From CAYRML01 sp964425485 (GTDB lineage: Bacteria; Bacillota; Dehalobacteriia; UBA4068), in assembly GCA_964425485.1 (NCBI GenBank), contig CAYRML010000029.1, positions 1-17,849 of the forward strand: a stretch of DNA of 17,849 nucleotides. Direction: 5' to 3'. Position 1 is the stretch's first letter. The number at the start of each line of letters is the position of its first letter. The notes under the pieces were generated by a model that saw nothing but the letters and a program-made list of their open reading frames with translations, was not told the DNA's origin and searched no databases. Shown here one piece after another: positions 6,772 through 14,356 of this stretch. Both the position numbers and the translations under genes were made by a program.

Positions 6772-7950
6772 TTGACCATACTTTTTACTTCGGAATCGGT
6801 AACTGAAGGCCATCCGGATAAGATTGCCGATCAAATTTCTGATGCTGTCTTAGATGCTATCATCAAAGACGATAAAGGTTGTCGTGTAGCATGCGAAACT
6901 TTTGTTTCTACCGGATTAATTTTTGTGGCGGGTGAGATTACTACTAAAACTTATATTGATATTCCCAGAATTGCCAGAGAAACTGTTAGGGAAATCGGCT
7001 ATACAAGAGCCAAGTTTGGGTTTGACTGCGATACCTGTGCTGTTCTCAATTCAATTGATGAACAATCTACTGACATCGCTATGGGTGTTGACCAGGCCTT
7101 GGAAAAGAAAATGGGCGATGAAGACACTGCGGCTGCTATCGGTGCTGGCGACCAAGGCATGATGTTTGGTTATGCTTGCGATGATACGGAAGAAATGATG
7201 CCTTTGCCTATCAGCTTGGCACATACCTTGACCAGAAGATTATCTTATGTGAGAAAACAAGGTATAGTTGATGGCTTGCGTCCTGACGGCAAATCCCAGG
7301 TGACGGTAGAATATGATGACAATAATATGCCTAAGAGAATTGCCACGGTTGTTCTGTCTACCCAGCATCATCCTGATTTTGCTTTGGCTGATTTGCGCGA
7401 AGAAATGATCGAAAAGGTTATCAAAGCCTCCTTGCCGGAAAATCTTTTGGATGCGGATACTCGTTATCTGGTTAATCCTACCGGGCGTTTTGCTATCGGC
7501 GGTCCGCAGGGTGATACCGGTTTGACTGGCCGTAAGATCATAGTTGATACTTATGGCGGCATGGCTCGTCATGGCGGCGGCGCCTTTTCCGGTAAAGACC
7601 CGACAAAGGTTGACCGCTCCGCAGCTTATCTGGCCCGTTACATAGCAAAGAATATCGTAGCTGCCGGTCTGGCTAAACGCTGCGAAATCCAATTGGCTTA
7701 TGCTATCGGTGTGGCCGAACCTGTTTCCATCGCTGTCGAAACTTTTGGCACCGGCAAAATTTCTCAAGATAAATTGGTAGGAGCCATTCGTAAGACTTTC
7801 GACATGCGTCCGGCCGCTATCATCAGAGATTTTGATCTGTTGCGTCCTATCTATAAACAAACCGCCGCTTATGGCCACTTTGGGCGTCCTGATCTGGATC
7901 TGCCTTGGGAAAAAGTTGATAAAGCACAGGCTTTAGCCGCTTTGGTCTAA
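6772..7950 (+). CDS. metK: S-adenosylmethionine synthetase
   Basis: MetK makes S-adenosylmethionine from methionine and ATP. The 392-residue protein carries GHPDK at 13-17, the ATP-binding hexapeptide GAGDQG at 124-129, and the block around GGPQGDTGLTGRKI, followed by DTYGG and GGGAFSGKDPTKVDRSAAY. All are hallmark SAM synthetase motifs. The start is a TTG immediately following the coaBC stop codon. AAGGAGGAG lies about six bases before it, so translation is probably coupled to coaBC. The N-terminus MTILFTSESVTEGHPDK matches the family, so this TTG is secure. It is last in the cluster; a strong terminator follows 11 bases after the stop codon. There is no SAM riboswitch or T-box in front of it; it appears to be read only as part of the cluster. 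Confidence 0.98.
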   Translation: MTILFTSESVTEGHPDKIADQISDAVLDAIIKDDKGCRVACETFVSTGLIFVAGEITTKTYIDIPRIARETVREIGYTRAKFGFDCDTCAVLNSIDEQSTDIAMGVDQALEKKMGDEDTAAAIGAGDQGMMFGYACDDTEEMMPLPISLAHTLTRRLSYVRKQGIVDGLRPDGKSQVTVEYDDNNMPKRIATVVLSTQHHPDFALADLREEMIEKVIKASLPENLLDADTRYLVNPTGRFAIGGPQGDTGLTGRKIIVDTYGGMARHGGGAFSGKDPTKVDRSAAYLARYIAKNIVAAGLAKRCEIQLAYAIGVAEPVSIAVETFGTGKISQDKLVGAIRKTFDMRPAAIIRDFDLLRPIYKQTAAYGHFGRPDLDLPWEKVDKAQALAALV

Positions 7951-7961
7951 TTGATAATAAT

Positions 7962-7994
7962 AAAAAAAGCACTGTTACAACAGTGCTTTTTTTT
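7962..7994 (+). terminator. Intrinsic terminator after metK
   Basis: GCACTGTT at 7969-7976 pairs perfectly with AACAGTGC at 7979-7986, flanked by A and T runs and followed by eight T residues. Pairing can extend to about 14 bp. This ends the yicC-metK transcription unit. Confidence 0.93.
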
Positions 7995-8020
7995 GTGGAG
8001 ATTTTCAAATCATGATTGGT

Positions 8021-8049
8021 TTGACAGGGATCAGCTATTGCTTTATAAT
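8021..8049 (+). promoter_or_regulatory. btuFCD: Consensus sigma-A promoter of the B12 uptake operon
   Basis: TTGACA at 8021-8026 and TATAAT at 8044-8049 are perfect matches to the housekeeping consensus, separated by exactly 17 bp. Transcription should begin near 8056, about 15 bases before the first helix of the cobalamin riboswitch. Such a strong promoter fits control mainly by attenuation. Confidence 0.9.
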
Positions 8050-8071
8050 AAAAACTATAAAACCGTAAAGC

Positions 8072-8211
8072 AAAAAAGAAATAAAGGAAACCGGTCGAAA
8101 TCCGGTACGGTAGCGCCACTGTGAAAGGGAGTTTGAGGGCATAATCCACTGCCAAAGCGGGAAGGAGCCCCCAAATGATGAGCTTGAGTCAGGATATTTT
8201 ATTTCTTTTTT
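8072..8211 (+). ncRNA. Cobalamin riboswitch aptamer
   Basis: The closing helix is a perfect 14-bp pairing of 8072-8085 with 8198-8211. Inside lie the characteristic cobalamin-riboswitch blocks in order: AAGGAAACCGGT, GAAATCC, GCGCCACTGTGAAAGGG, CCACTGCC, GCGGGAAGG, and a B12-box variant GAGTCAGGAT at 8185-8194. It lies between a consensus promoter and an ABC importer with a BtuF-like binding protein, the expected context. Such RNAs bind adenosylcobalamin or other cobalamins and shut off downstream genes. Confidence 0.94.
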
Positions 8212-8235
8212 CGTCCACTTTTGGACAGGCCTTTT

Positions 8236-8290
8236 CTCCTACGCCTATAGGAGTGAAGACTTTCTCTGCATATAGGCAGAGTTTTTTTTT
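8236..8290 (+). terminator. Riboswitch expression platform with intrinsic terminator
   Basis: The terminator is CTCTGC (8264-8269), loop ATATAG, GCAGAG (8276-8281), then nine T residues. Its 5' side of the loop and 3' arm contain TATAGGC (8271-8277), which is complementary to GCCTATA (8243-8249), a candidate antiterminator. That segment can instead be trapped in the hairpin CTCCTA (8236-8241) / TAGGAG (8248-8253). A further small hairpin, GTCCA/TGGAC (8213-8226), joins it to the aptamer. The competing pairings fit B12-dependent termination. Confidence 0.82.
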
Positions 8291-8326
8291 GCAGAGAAAA
8301 ATTTATGACTGAAAGGAATTCAACTG

Positions 8327-9220
8327 ATGAAAAAAATGTTTTTAGCCGTTCTTTCTATTGCTTTATGTCTGATTTTTGTTGCGGCCTGCGGGGCAGACAA
8401 TCAGCAAAAAGCCGATAATGTGCTGGTTGATGTATTAGGTAATGAGTTGGTTATTGATCAGCCTTATGAGCGTATAGTGTCCATTTCCCCGGCAGCGACA
8501 GAGATATTATATGCTATTGAAGCCGATGAATATTTACTGGCCAATACCATTTATTGTGATTATCCGGCAGAGGCTAATAATAAACCTAAGATCGGTGATT
8601 TTTCCGATCCCAATATTGAATTGATAATGTCTTATGAGCCGCAATTGGTGTTGACCGCATCTTTGGAGCAAGAGGATATCGTGAACAGGCTCCAAGAATT
8701 GGGGATCAATGTCTTTTGTCTGGATGCTTATAATGTGCAAGATGTGTTGAAAAATATCGAGATGGTCGGCATCATCACAGGTCAGGAAGCGGAAGCCCGG
8801 CAATTGCTGGCGGAGATGAATACCGTCATGGCTGATATTAAGACCAAGGTTGCCGCTCAGACTGAAAAGCCGGATGTTTTTGTGGAGATATGGAATGATC
8901 CCTTGATGACGGTGGGCGGTAATTCTTTTATCAATGATATGGTAGAGATGGCGGGCGGCCATAATATTGCCGCCGACTTGGAGATGGAATATCCGCAATT
9001 TTCCAAGGAACAGCTTTTGAGTATTGACCCTGATGTTTATCTTTTGGTTGGTCATGACAGATCCGTTGATGAGGTGACGAAAATAGAAGGCTTCTCTGCT
9101 TTATCAGCGGTCAAAAATCAGCGGGTTTATATTATTGAGGATGATTTTCTGACCATTTGCGGTCCGCGTATCATAGATGGCATGGAGGCCCTTTTTAATG
9201 CATTTTATCCACAAAAATAG
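8327..9220 (+). CDS. btuF: Cobalamin ABC transporter substrate-binding lipoprotein (BtuF-like)
   Basis: A 297-residue binding protein for uptake of vitamin B12 or related corrinoids, anchored to the outer face of the cytoplasmic membrane. The lipoprotein signal peptide (residues 1-20) ends in the lipobox FVAAC with lipidated Cys21. The helical-backbone metal-receptor (class III) fold is shown by VSISPAATEILYAI, IGDFSDPNIELIMSYEPQLV, a long central helix (about 140-180), GGHNIAADL and the C-terminal GPRIIDGMEALFNAFYP. Iron-siderophore binding proteins share this fold, but the cobalamin riboswitch upstream points to B12. AAAGGA lies nine bases before the ATG. The permease and ATPase genes follow directly. 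Confidence 0.93.
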   Translation: MKKMFLAVLSIALCLIFVAACGADNQQKADNVLVDVLGNELVIDQPYERIVSISPAATEILYAIEADEYLLANTIYCDYPAEANNKPKIGDFSDPNIELIMSYEPQLVLTASLEQEDIVNRLQELGINVFCLDAYNVQDVLKNIEMVGIITGQEAEARQLLAEMNTVMADIKTKVAAQTEKPDVFVEIWNDPLMTVGGNSFINDMVEMAGGHNIAADLEMEYPQFSKEQLLSIDPDVYLLVGHDRSVDEVTKIEGFSALSAVKNQRVYIIEDDFLTICGPRIIDGMEALFNAFYPQK

Positions 9221-9238
9221 CCATAAAAGAGGTTGTTG

Positions 9239-10258
9239 ATGAATAGTCGTTTGAAAAAAAAAACATATCTTTATTGGGGTTTTGCGTTTTTGCCCTTAGT
9301 TGCTATATGGGCCGTGGGCTTGGGGGCCGCCGATATCGGCATTATGGAATCCTGGCGAACAATACTTGCTAAAATCGGCTTATCCTCAGTAAATGCCGGC
9401 CTGACGGAAATTTCTATCGTTTGGTCTTTACGCTTGCCAAGGGTGCTGATGGCTATAATAGTGGGCGGAGGCTTATCTGTTTGCGGTGGCGTGATGCAGG
9501 CATTATTCCGCAATCCTCTGGCTGATCCTTATATCATTGGGGTTTCCTCCGGCGCTGCTTTGGGTGCGGCTACAGCCACGGTTTTTATGGGCGGTATGGT
9601 ATTCTGGGGTCAGCCGCTTTTGGCCTTTGTTTTTTCCTTGCTCACTGTTTATATTGTTTATGGTGTGAGCAGGCAGGGAAATTATGTCTCCAGCAATACT
9701 CTGCTTTTAACGGGCGTGGCCTTAGCCGGTTTTTTGGCCGCGATTATGACATTTTTGCTGGTTTTTAATGCCGATCATATTAATAATATCTATTTTTGGC
9801 TTTTAGGCAGCTTGTCCGGCGCTACTTGGAACAGGTTAATTTGGATATTGCCGCTGGTTACCGTCGGTGTCGTTGTTTTGATTGCCCTTTCGCGTTATCT
9901 TAATGCCTTGCTGTTTGGCAGCATGACGGCTAGGCATCTGGGTGTGCCGGTGGAAAGTGTCAAAAAATTGATCTTGCTTTTGACGGCATTGTCGGTGGCC
10001 GGCTGTGTGGCTATGTGTGGCCCCATCGGCTTTGTCGGTCTTATTATACCACATGTGGTGCGGCTTTTTACTGGGCCTGATCATCGGCTCCTGCTGCCGG
10101 TATCTTTTTGGGTGGGGGCGCTCTTTTTACTGGTTACCGATACTTTGGCCAGAGTAGCCTTTGCTCCTTTGGAAATTCCCATCGGGGCTATCACGGCTTT
10201 GATTGGCGCCCCTTTATTTATTTATTTGGTTCGCCGCAGGCAGTTTAAAGGTTATTAG
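9239..10258 (+). CDS. btuC: Cobalamin ABC transporter permease (BtuC/FecCD family)
   Basis: A membrane permease of about 340 residues of the FecCD family, rich in hydrophobic segments (roughly ten). It shows the family signature VGGGLSVCGGVMQALFRNPLADP, then IIGVSSGAALGAA, and the C-terminal GFVGLIIPHVVRLFTGPDHR, the loop that contacts the ATPase. It forms the translocation channel of the type II B12 importer. Two TTG codons (9233 and 9236) also lie in frame, but AGAGG at 9228-9232 is best spaced for the ATG at 9239, which I use. It lies 18 bases after btuF and 11 bases before btuD. The substrate is inferred from the riboswitch; the permease alone could equally be for a siderophore or heme. 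Confidence 0.93.
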   Translation: MNSRLKKKTYLYWGFAFLPLVAIWAVGLGAADIGIMESWRTILAKIGLSSVNAGLTEISIVWSLRLPRVLMAIIVGGGLSVCGGVMQALFRNPLADPYIIGVSSGAALGAATATVFMGGMVFWGQPLLAFVFSLLTVYIVYGVSRQGNYVSSNTLLLTGVALAGFLAAIMTFLLVFNADHINNIYFWLLGSLSGATWNRLIWILPLVTVGVVVLIALSRYLNALLFGSMTARHLGVPVESVKKLILLLTALSVAGCVAMCGPIGFVGLIIPHVVRLFTGPDHRLLLPVSFWVGALFLLVTDTLARVAFAPLEIPIGAITALIGAPLFIYLVRRRQFKGY

Positions 10259-10269
10259 AGGAAAAAATA

Positions 10270-11052
10270 ATGCAGTTTTTAGAAGTGGATAATATCAATT
10301 TTAGTTATGGCGAAAAACCCATTTTGCAAGGCATTTCTTTTACTTTGGAAAAGGGCGATTTTATGGCTGTGTTGGGGCCTAACGGCTGCGGCAAAACTAC
10401 TCTGCTGCACCATATTTCCGGCTCTTTGCCGCCGGCGGCCGGCACTATTTCTGTTGATGGGCAGGATATTGGCGGCTTGTCCGCTAAACAGCTGAGCCGA
10501 AAAATGGCTTTTGTCAGCCAGTCGGAGCAGATAAATTTTGATTTTACCGTGCAAGAAGTGGCGGCTATGGGTCGCCTGCCTCATCTTCCTTTTTGGGGCG
10601 GAGAAAAAGAAAAAGATGAACAGATTGTGCGCCAATGCCTGCACATGACCAATACCTGGCAGCTGAAAGATCGTTTTATCACAGGCTTGTCCGGCGGTGA
10701 AAGGCAGCGGGTTTTTATTGCTAGAGCCTTGGTTCAGCAGCCGCAATTATTGCTTTTGGATGAGCCCACCAGCAATCTGGATATTCAGCACCAATTAGAG
10801 CTGATGGAGATTTTGCACCGGCTGAATAATAATGGCATGACGGTTTTAGCCGCTTTGCATGATTTAAATCTGGCTTTGCGTTTTACCAACAAAGCGCTGT
10901 TGTTGTCCTCCGGTCAAGTCATTGCCTGCGGTGAACCGCAGCATGTTCTCAGTGTGCAGAATATCAAGCAGATATACGGCGTGAATGCGCAATTATTGCA
11001 GTCCGCCAATGGCCTGGATAATATCATTCCCTTGAATTTGGCCAAATCATAA
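10270..11052 (+). CDS. btuD: Cobalamin ABC transporter ATPase (BtuD-like)
   Basis: The 260-residue cytoplasmic ATPase that drives the B12 importer, normally as a dimer on the BtuC dimer. Walker A is GPNGCGKT at 36-43, the Q-loop is in FVSQSEQ, the ABC signature is LSGGERQR at 140-147, Walker B is LLLLDE at 160-165 and the switch His is H198 in ALHDLNLA. Its length is typical of FecE/BtuD-like ATPases. AGAGGAAA lies before the ATG. It is last in the riboswitch-controlled operon; a strong terminator begins ten bases after the stop codon. Confidence 0.95.
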   Translation: MQFLEVDNINFSYGEKPILQGISFTLEKGDFMAVLGPNGCGKTTLLHHISGSLPPAAGTISVDGQDIGGLSAKQLSRKMAFVSQSEQINFDFTVQEVAAMGRLPHLPFWGGEKEKDEQIVRQCLHMTNTWQLKDRFITGLSGGERQRVFIARALVQQPQLLLLDEPTSNLDIQHQLELMEILHRLNNNGMTVLAALHDLNLALRFTNKALLLSSGQVIACGEPQHVLSVQNIKQIYGVNAQLLQSANGLDNIIPLNLAKS

Positions 11053-11061
11053 TTTTGTATA

Positions 11062-11107
11062 AAATCCCTCCTTTTGTCCACATTAAGACATAAGGGGGGA
11101 TTTTTTT
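11062..11107 (+). terminator. Terminator after btuD, overlapping the next gene's ribosome site
   Basis: A 17-base arm (11062-11078) pairs with 11087-11103 with one wobble and one mismatch around an eight-base loop, and is followed by a run of T. The 3' arm contains AAGGGGGGA, the only good Shine-Dalgarno site for the following TTG start at 11106, and the T-tract runs into that start codon. It may therefore both stop btuFCD transcription and mask translation of the penicillin-binding protein in read-through RNA. Confidence 0.85.
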
Positions 11108-12743
11108 GTCTAAGAGAGTTTTCAGATTGGCTATGGTTTTTTTAGTGGTTTTTTCTTTGGTTACGGCTCGTTTGGTATGGCTTTCCTTGATTGATGCCAA
11201 AGCCTTAGCGGAAAAAGCGCTAAATCAACAGACGCGCACCCTAGCTTATTATCAGTATAATAGAGGGGATTTTCTGGATACCTATGGGCGCAAACTGACT
11301 AATAATGTTGCGCCTTGCCTGGTGGTTTTTCCTTCTATGCTGACGGAGGTTCAATCAGCTGCCATAAAATTATCCAATATTTGCGATCAATCTGTTGTGG
11401 TTCTGGCTTCGCGTCTGCAAAAGGCCAAAGTTCAACATAGCGCTCCTTTTTGTCTTATGGCCAATATTGATGCAGATATTGTAACAGCGGTAGAAGAGGC
11501 TAAGATCCCGGGTGTATTTGCTGTGACCATGTCTCCTCGTTATGCTGTCACGGCACCGGCTGTGCATATATTGGGCTTTGTCGGCCAAGGCGATAGCATG
11601 AATGTTTATGAAGGTAAATCGGGCCTGGAAAAGCAATATGATGATTATTTGCGGGGGCGTTCTTCACCGCAGGTAGCAACATTGGTAGATGAAAGGGGTC
11701 GCGAGCTTTTAGGACAGGGCTTTCGTCTACTGGAAAGTTCCCAAGAGGATACTTCCGCTAATGTGACTTTGACTATCAATCTGGATTATCAGGCCAAGGT
11801 GGAAGAGGCTTTGGCTGGCTATTCCGGTGCAGTGGCAGTAATGGATGTGCAAAACGGCGATATCTTAGCCATTGCCAGCAGCCCCGACATGGATCCTTAT
11901 ATGCAGGAAAAGCCGCTTTCAAATAATGCTTATGTCAATAAAGCTTTTGCCCTTTACCCACCGGCTTCTACTTTCAAAACAGTGGTGGCCATAGCGGCTC
12001 TGGCTGAGGGGATCAAGCTTAAAGATGATTTTATCTGCGATGGAGCTTATGAATATGGCACTGGGCAAATTATAAAATGTTGGCAGGAAGAGGGGCATGG
12101 CCAAGAAAATATAGAACAGGCCTTTGCCAATTCCTGCAACTGTTATTTTGCTGATCTGGGCTTGACTTTGGGTGGGGATAAGATCAAAGAATATGCTGCT
12201 TTATGTGGCCTGACGGAGCAGAAGGTCATAGGTTATGAGCTTGCGCAAAAGACATATATTGATTTTAACAGTGCTGTGACCGGTGATGTGGTCAATGCTT
12301 CTGTAGGGGAAAATGGAATCAGGCTCAGTCCTTTGATGGTCAGTCAGATGATGTCCGTTTGTGCTAATGGCGGCAAGCGTGTTTATCCGCGGCTGGTCGA
12401 ACAAGTTGTCAGCAGCAAAGGGGAGGTGTTGGAATCCTTCCCCAGCCGTCCGGCGGAGCGAATAATCGATGAAGAAACAGCCCACAAGCTGCAGAATATG
12501 CTGATGTTGGCAGTGGCGGAAGGAACAGCAAAAAAAGCTGCCGAAGCCTCCATTTCCGTTGCCGGCAAGACCGGCACATCCCAAGACCAAGGTGTGTGGT
12601 TTGCCGGCTTTGCGCCTGCCCATGAGCCGCGCTGGTCCATTGCTGTTTATGTGGAAAATGCTACGGCCGGCGGCCAGGAAGGAGCCGCTGTTTTTAAACA
12701 GATAGTCGATGATTTTGCTATGCTGGAAAATCTGGCTGATTAG
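11106..12743 (+). CDS. Class B penicillin-binding protein (peptidoglycan transpeptidase)
   Basis: A 545-residue membrane-anchored D,D-transpeptidase that cross-links peptidoglycan on the outer side of the cytoplasmic membrane. One N-terminal membrane segment (about 7-29) follows MSKR. The dimerisation domain has RGDFLDTYGRKL at 53-64. The transpeptidase domain has the catalytic tetrad S288-T-F-K291, then S343-C-N345 and K488-T-G490 in AGKTGTSQDQGVWFAGFAP. There is no glycosyltransferase or PASTA domain. The family includes FtsI, PBP2, SpoVD and the sporulation PBPs; the exact role cannot be assigned, though sigK lies 1.6 kb downstream. The start is TTG at 11106, with AAGGGGGGA upstream inside a terminator hairpin; the next ATG (codon 10) would remove the basic residues before the membrane segment. 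No separate promoter is obvious. Confidence 0.92.
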   Translation: MSKRVFRLAMVFLVVFSLVTARLVWLSLIDAKALAEKALNQQTRTLAYYQYNRGDFLDTYGRKLTNNVAPCLVVFPSMLTEVQSAAIKLSNICDQSVVVLASRLQKAKVQHSAPFCLMANIDADIVTAVEEAKIPGVFAVTMSPRYAVTAPAVHILGFVGQGDSMNVYEGKSGLEKQYDDYLRGRSSPQVATLVDERGRELLGQGFRLLESSQEDTSANVTLTINLDYQAKVEEALAGYSGAVAVMDVQNGDILAIASSPDMDPYMQEKPLSNNAYVNKAFALYPPASTFKTVVAIAALAEGIKLKDDFICDGAYEYGTGQIIKCWQEEGHGQENIEQAFANSCNCYFADLGLTLGGDKIKEYAALCGLTEQKVIGYELAQKTYIDFNSAVTGDVVNASVGENGIRLSPLMVSQMMSVCANGGKRVYPRLVEQVVSSKGEVLESFPSRPAERIIDEETAHKLQNMLMLAVAEGTAKKAAEASISVAGKTGTSQDQGVWFAGFAPAHEPRWSIAVYVENATAGGQEGAAVFKQIVDDFAMLENLAD

Positions 12744-12761
12744 AGATGAAAGATATATTAG

Positions 12762-12793
12762 AAAAAGGGCCTCTAAAATAGGCCCTTTTTATT
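12762..12793 (+). terminator. Intrinsic terminator after the penicillin-binding protein
   Basis: AAAAAGGGCC (12762-12771) pairs perfectly with GGCCCTTTTT (12781-12790) around a nine-base loop, and T residues continue. It isolates the decarboxylase gene transcriptionally. Confidence 0.93.
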
Positions 12794-12833
12794 GTTATTA
12801 TCGACAAAAAGTGATAAAATATAAAAATTATCA
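12792..12833 (+). promoter_or_regulatory. Promoter with overlapping operator-like dyad before the decarboxylase
   Basis: TTGTTA (12792-12797) and TAAAAT (12815-12820) are separated by exactly 17 bp and could be a sigma-A promoter. A perfect inverted repeat TGATAA (12812-12817) / TTATCA (12828-12833), with ten bases between, overlaps the -10 box and the probable start point, where a repressor would block transcription. Both are moderate matches in AT-rich DNA. Confidence 0.45.
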
Positions 12834-12851
12834 TATTTGGGGGTAATCATC

Positions 12852-14282
12852 ATGACAAAAAGAGTTTTTCAGCATCTTTATGATGCGGAAGATTTTCGTC
12901 TTCATGGGCATAAGACCATAGACATTTTGGCGCAATATCTGCATAATTGTGTGGAAGAAAATTATCAAAGTGTTTTACCCGACAGAAAGCCGGAAGAGGT
13001 CTTTAGGGCCTGGGATACGGACTTTGCCTTGGACAAGGATTTTGATCTGGAGGCTTATTTTGCACAGGTCTTGGCTGAAGGCAATAAGCTGCATCATCCC
13101 AAATATTTGGGGCATCAGGTTTCCTCTCCTTTACCCAAAGCGGCCTTATCTTATGCGGTAGCCGCTTTTGCCAATAATATCAGTGCCGTGTATGAGATGG
13201 CTCCCGTATCAAACTCCATGGAACGTATCGCCATCAAGTGGCTGGCAAAAGAGATCGGTTATGCAGACGCTGCCGAAGGGTTTTTTACCTCCGGCGGTAC
13301 TTTAGGCAATCTTACGGCCTTATTGGCCGCCCGTCAGGCCAAAGCCGGCTATGATGCCTGGAATGAAGGCCATCGTGCAGATTATCCCTTGGCGATTTTG
13401 GTTTCCGGACAATCCCATTACAGTGTGCAAAGGGCTGCCGGTATCATGGGTTTGGGCAAACAGGGTGTGATTGCCGTAGCGGCCGATGCTGATTTTAAGC
13501 TTGATATCAACGATTTGCGGCGCCAATATAAAGAAGCGGAAAAAAGAGGTTTAAAAGTTTTTGCTGTGGCTGCTAATGCTTGTTCCACAGCTACCGGCAC
13601 TTATGATGATCTTGATGCTATTGCCGATTTTTGTCGGGAACATGATTTGTGGCTGCATGTGGATGGCGCCCATGGCGCGACGGCTCTTTTATCGCAAAAA
13701 TATCGTCATTTATGTCAAGGGATAGAAAGAGCCGATTCCGTTATTTGGGATATGCATAAAATGATGACTATGCCGGCTTTGGTCACAGCTGTGATATTTA
13801 AGGATGGAGGCAATAGTTATAAGATATTTGAGCAAAAAGGGGCCAGCTATATTTTGGCCAAAGATAATAGCGGCAATTGGTGGGATGTGGGAGTGCGTTC
13901 TTTGGAATGTACACGTCCGGCCATGGGTTTTGAATTTTATACAACTTTGAAGGCTTATGGCAAGGAATATTTTGCCGAATATATCGAATATATATATGAT
14001 CTGGCCCGTTGGTTTGCCGATACGCTGGAGCAAAGCGGTGATTTTAAGGTGCTGAAAAGGCCGGAAAGTAATATAGTCTGCTTCCGCTATACGGCCACAG
14101 ATGGCGATCTGAATCAGATACAAAAGAATATCCGAGCAAAATTGTTGGCTTCGGAAGAGTATTATATAGTTAAAACTGAGATTGACGGACAATTCTATCT
14201 GCGGGTTACCATCATAAACCCCTTGACCGCTAAAGAGGATTTGCAGGCTTTGATGCAAAAAATTGCCTCCCTTGCCGAATAA
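12852..14282 (+). CDS. Group II pyridoxal-phosphate-dependent amino-acid decarboxylase
   Basis: A 476-residue fold-type I PLP enzyme of the group II decarboxylase family (glutamate, aromatic amino-acid, diaminobutyrate and tyrosine decarboxylases). The PLP-binding features are SGGTLGNLTALLAAR, the ring-stacking His189 in SHYSVQRA, Asp271 in LHVDGAHGA and the Schiff-base Lys303 in DMHKMM. The reaction releases CO2 from an amino acid to give an amine. The substrate cannot be read from sequence. An upstream in-frame TTG at 12837 is actually part of the TTTGGGGG ribosome site, so I use the ATG at 12852, eight bases after it. The gene stands alone between a terminator and sigK, with no amino-acid/amine antiporter nearby, unlike acid-resistance decarboxylase systems. 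A dyad overlaps its probable promoter. Confidence 0.9.
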   Translation: MTKRVFQHLYDAEDFRLHGHKTIDILAQYLHNCVEENYQSVLPDRKPEEVFRAWDTDFALDKDFDLEAYFAQVLAEGNKLHHPKYLGHQVSSPLPKAALSYAVAAFANNISAVYEMAPVSNSMERIAIKWLAKEIGYADAAEGFFTSGGTLGNLTALLAARQAKAGYDAWNEGHRADYPLAILVSGQSHYSVQRAAGIMGLGKQGVIAVAADADFKLDINDLRRQYKEAEKRGLKVFAVAANACSTATGTYDDLDAIADFCREHDLWLHVDGAHGATALLSQKYRHLCQGIERADSVIWDMHKMMTMPALVTAVIFKDGGNSYKIFEQKGASYILAKDNSGNWWDVGVRSLECTRPAMGFEFYTTLKAYGKEYFAEYIEYIYDLARWFADTLEQSGDFKVLKRPESNIVCFRYTATDGDLNQIQKNIRAKLLASEEYYIVKTEIDGQFYLRVTIINPLTAKEDLQALMQKIASLAE

Positions 14283-14298
14283 ATTTTGCGGACTAATC

Positions 14299-14326
14299 AC
14301 TAGACCCGAGCCGCCCGCATAAGATA
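14299..14326 (+). promoter_or_regulatory. sigK: Candidate sporulation (SigE/SigK-type) promoter of sigK
   Basis: CATAAGATA at 14318-14326 matches the SigK -10 consensus CATANNNTA exactly, and the AC of TCAC at 14299-14300 lies 17 bases upstream, as in the B. subtilis AC-N16/17-CATANNNTA consensus. Transcription would begin near 14333, about 24 bp before the sigK start. The -10 box lies in the loop of an inverted repeat (14310-14316 / 14339-14345). SigK controlling its own gene is known in B. subtilis. No start-site data are available here. Confidence 0.5.
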
Positions 14327-14345
14327 AAAACAAATGATGGGCGGC
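14310..14345 (+). repeat. GC-rich inverted repeat before the sigK ribosome site
   Basis: GCCGCCC (14310-14316) and GGGCGGC (14339-14345) are perfect complements 22 bases apart, directly before the AGAGGTGGG ribosome site of sigK. No T-run follows, so this is not an intrinsic terminator. It could be a protein-binding dyad or an RNA hairpin in transcripts that begin upstream. Confidence 0.5.
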
Positions 14346-14356
14346 AGAGGTGGGCT

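Noticed and set aside
7240..7878. Minus-strand open frame of 212 residues
   Set aside because: It overlaps the strongly conserved metK coding region in the opposite direction and shows no motif.
12837..12851. Upstream TTG start for the decarboxylase
   Set aside because: That TTG is part of the TTTGGGGG ribosome site serving the ATG at 12852.
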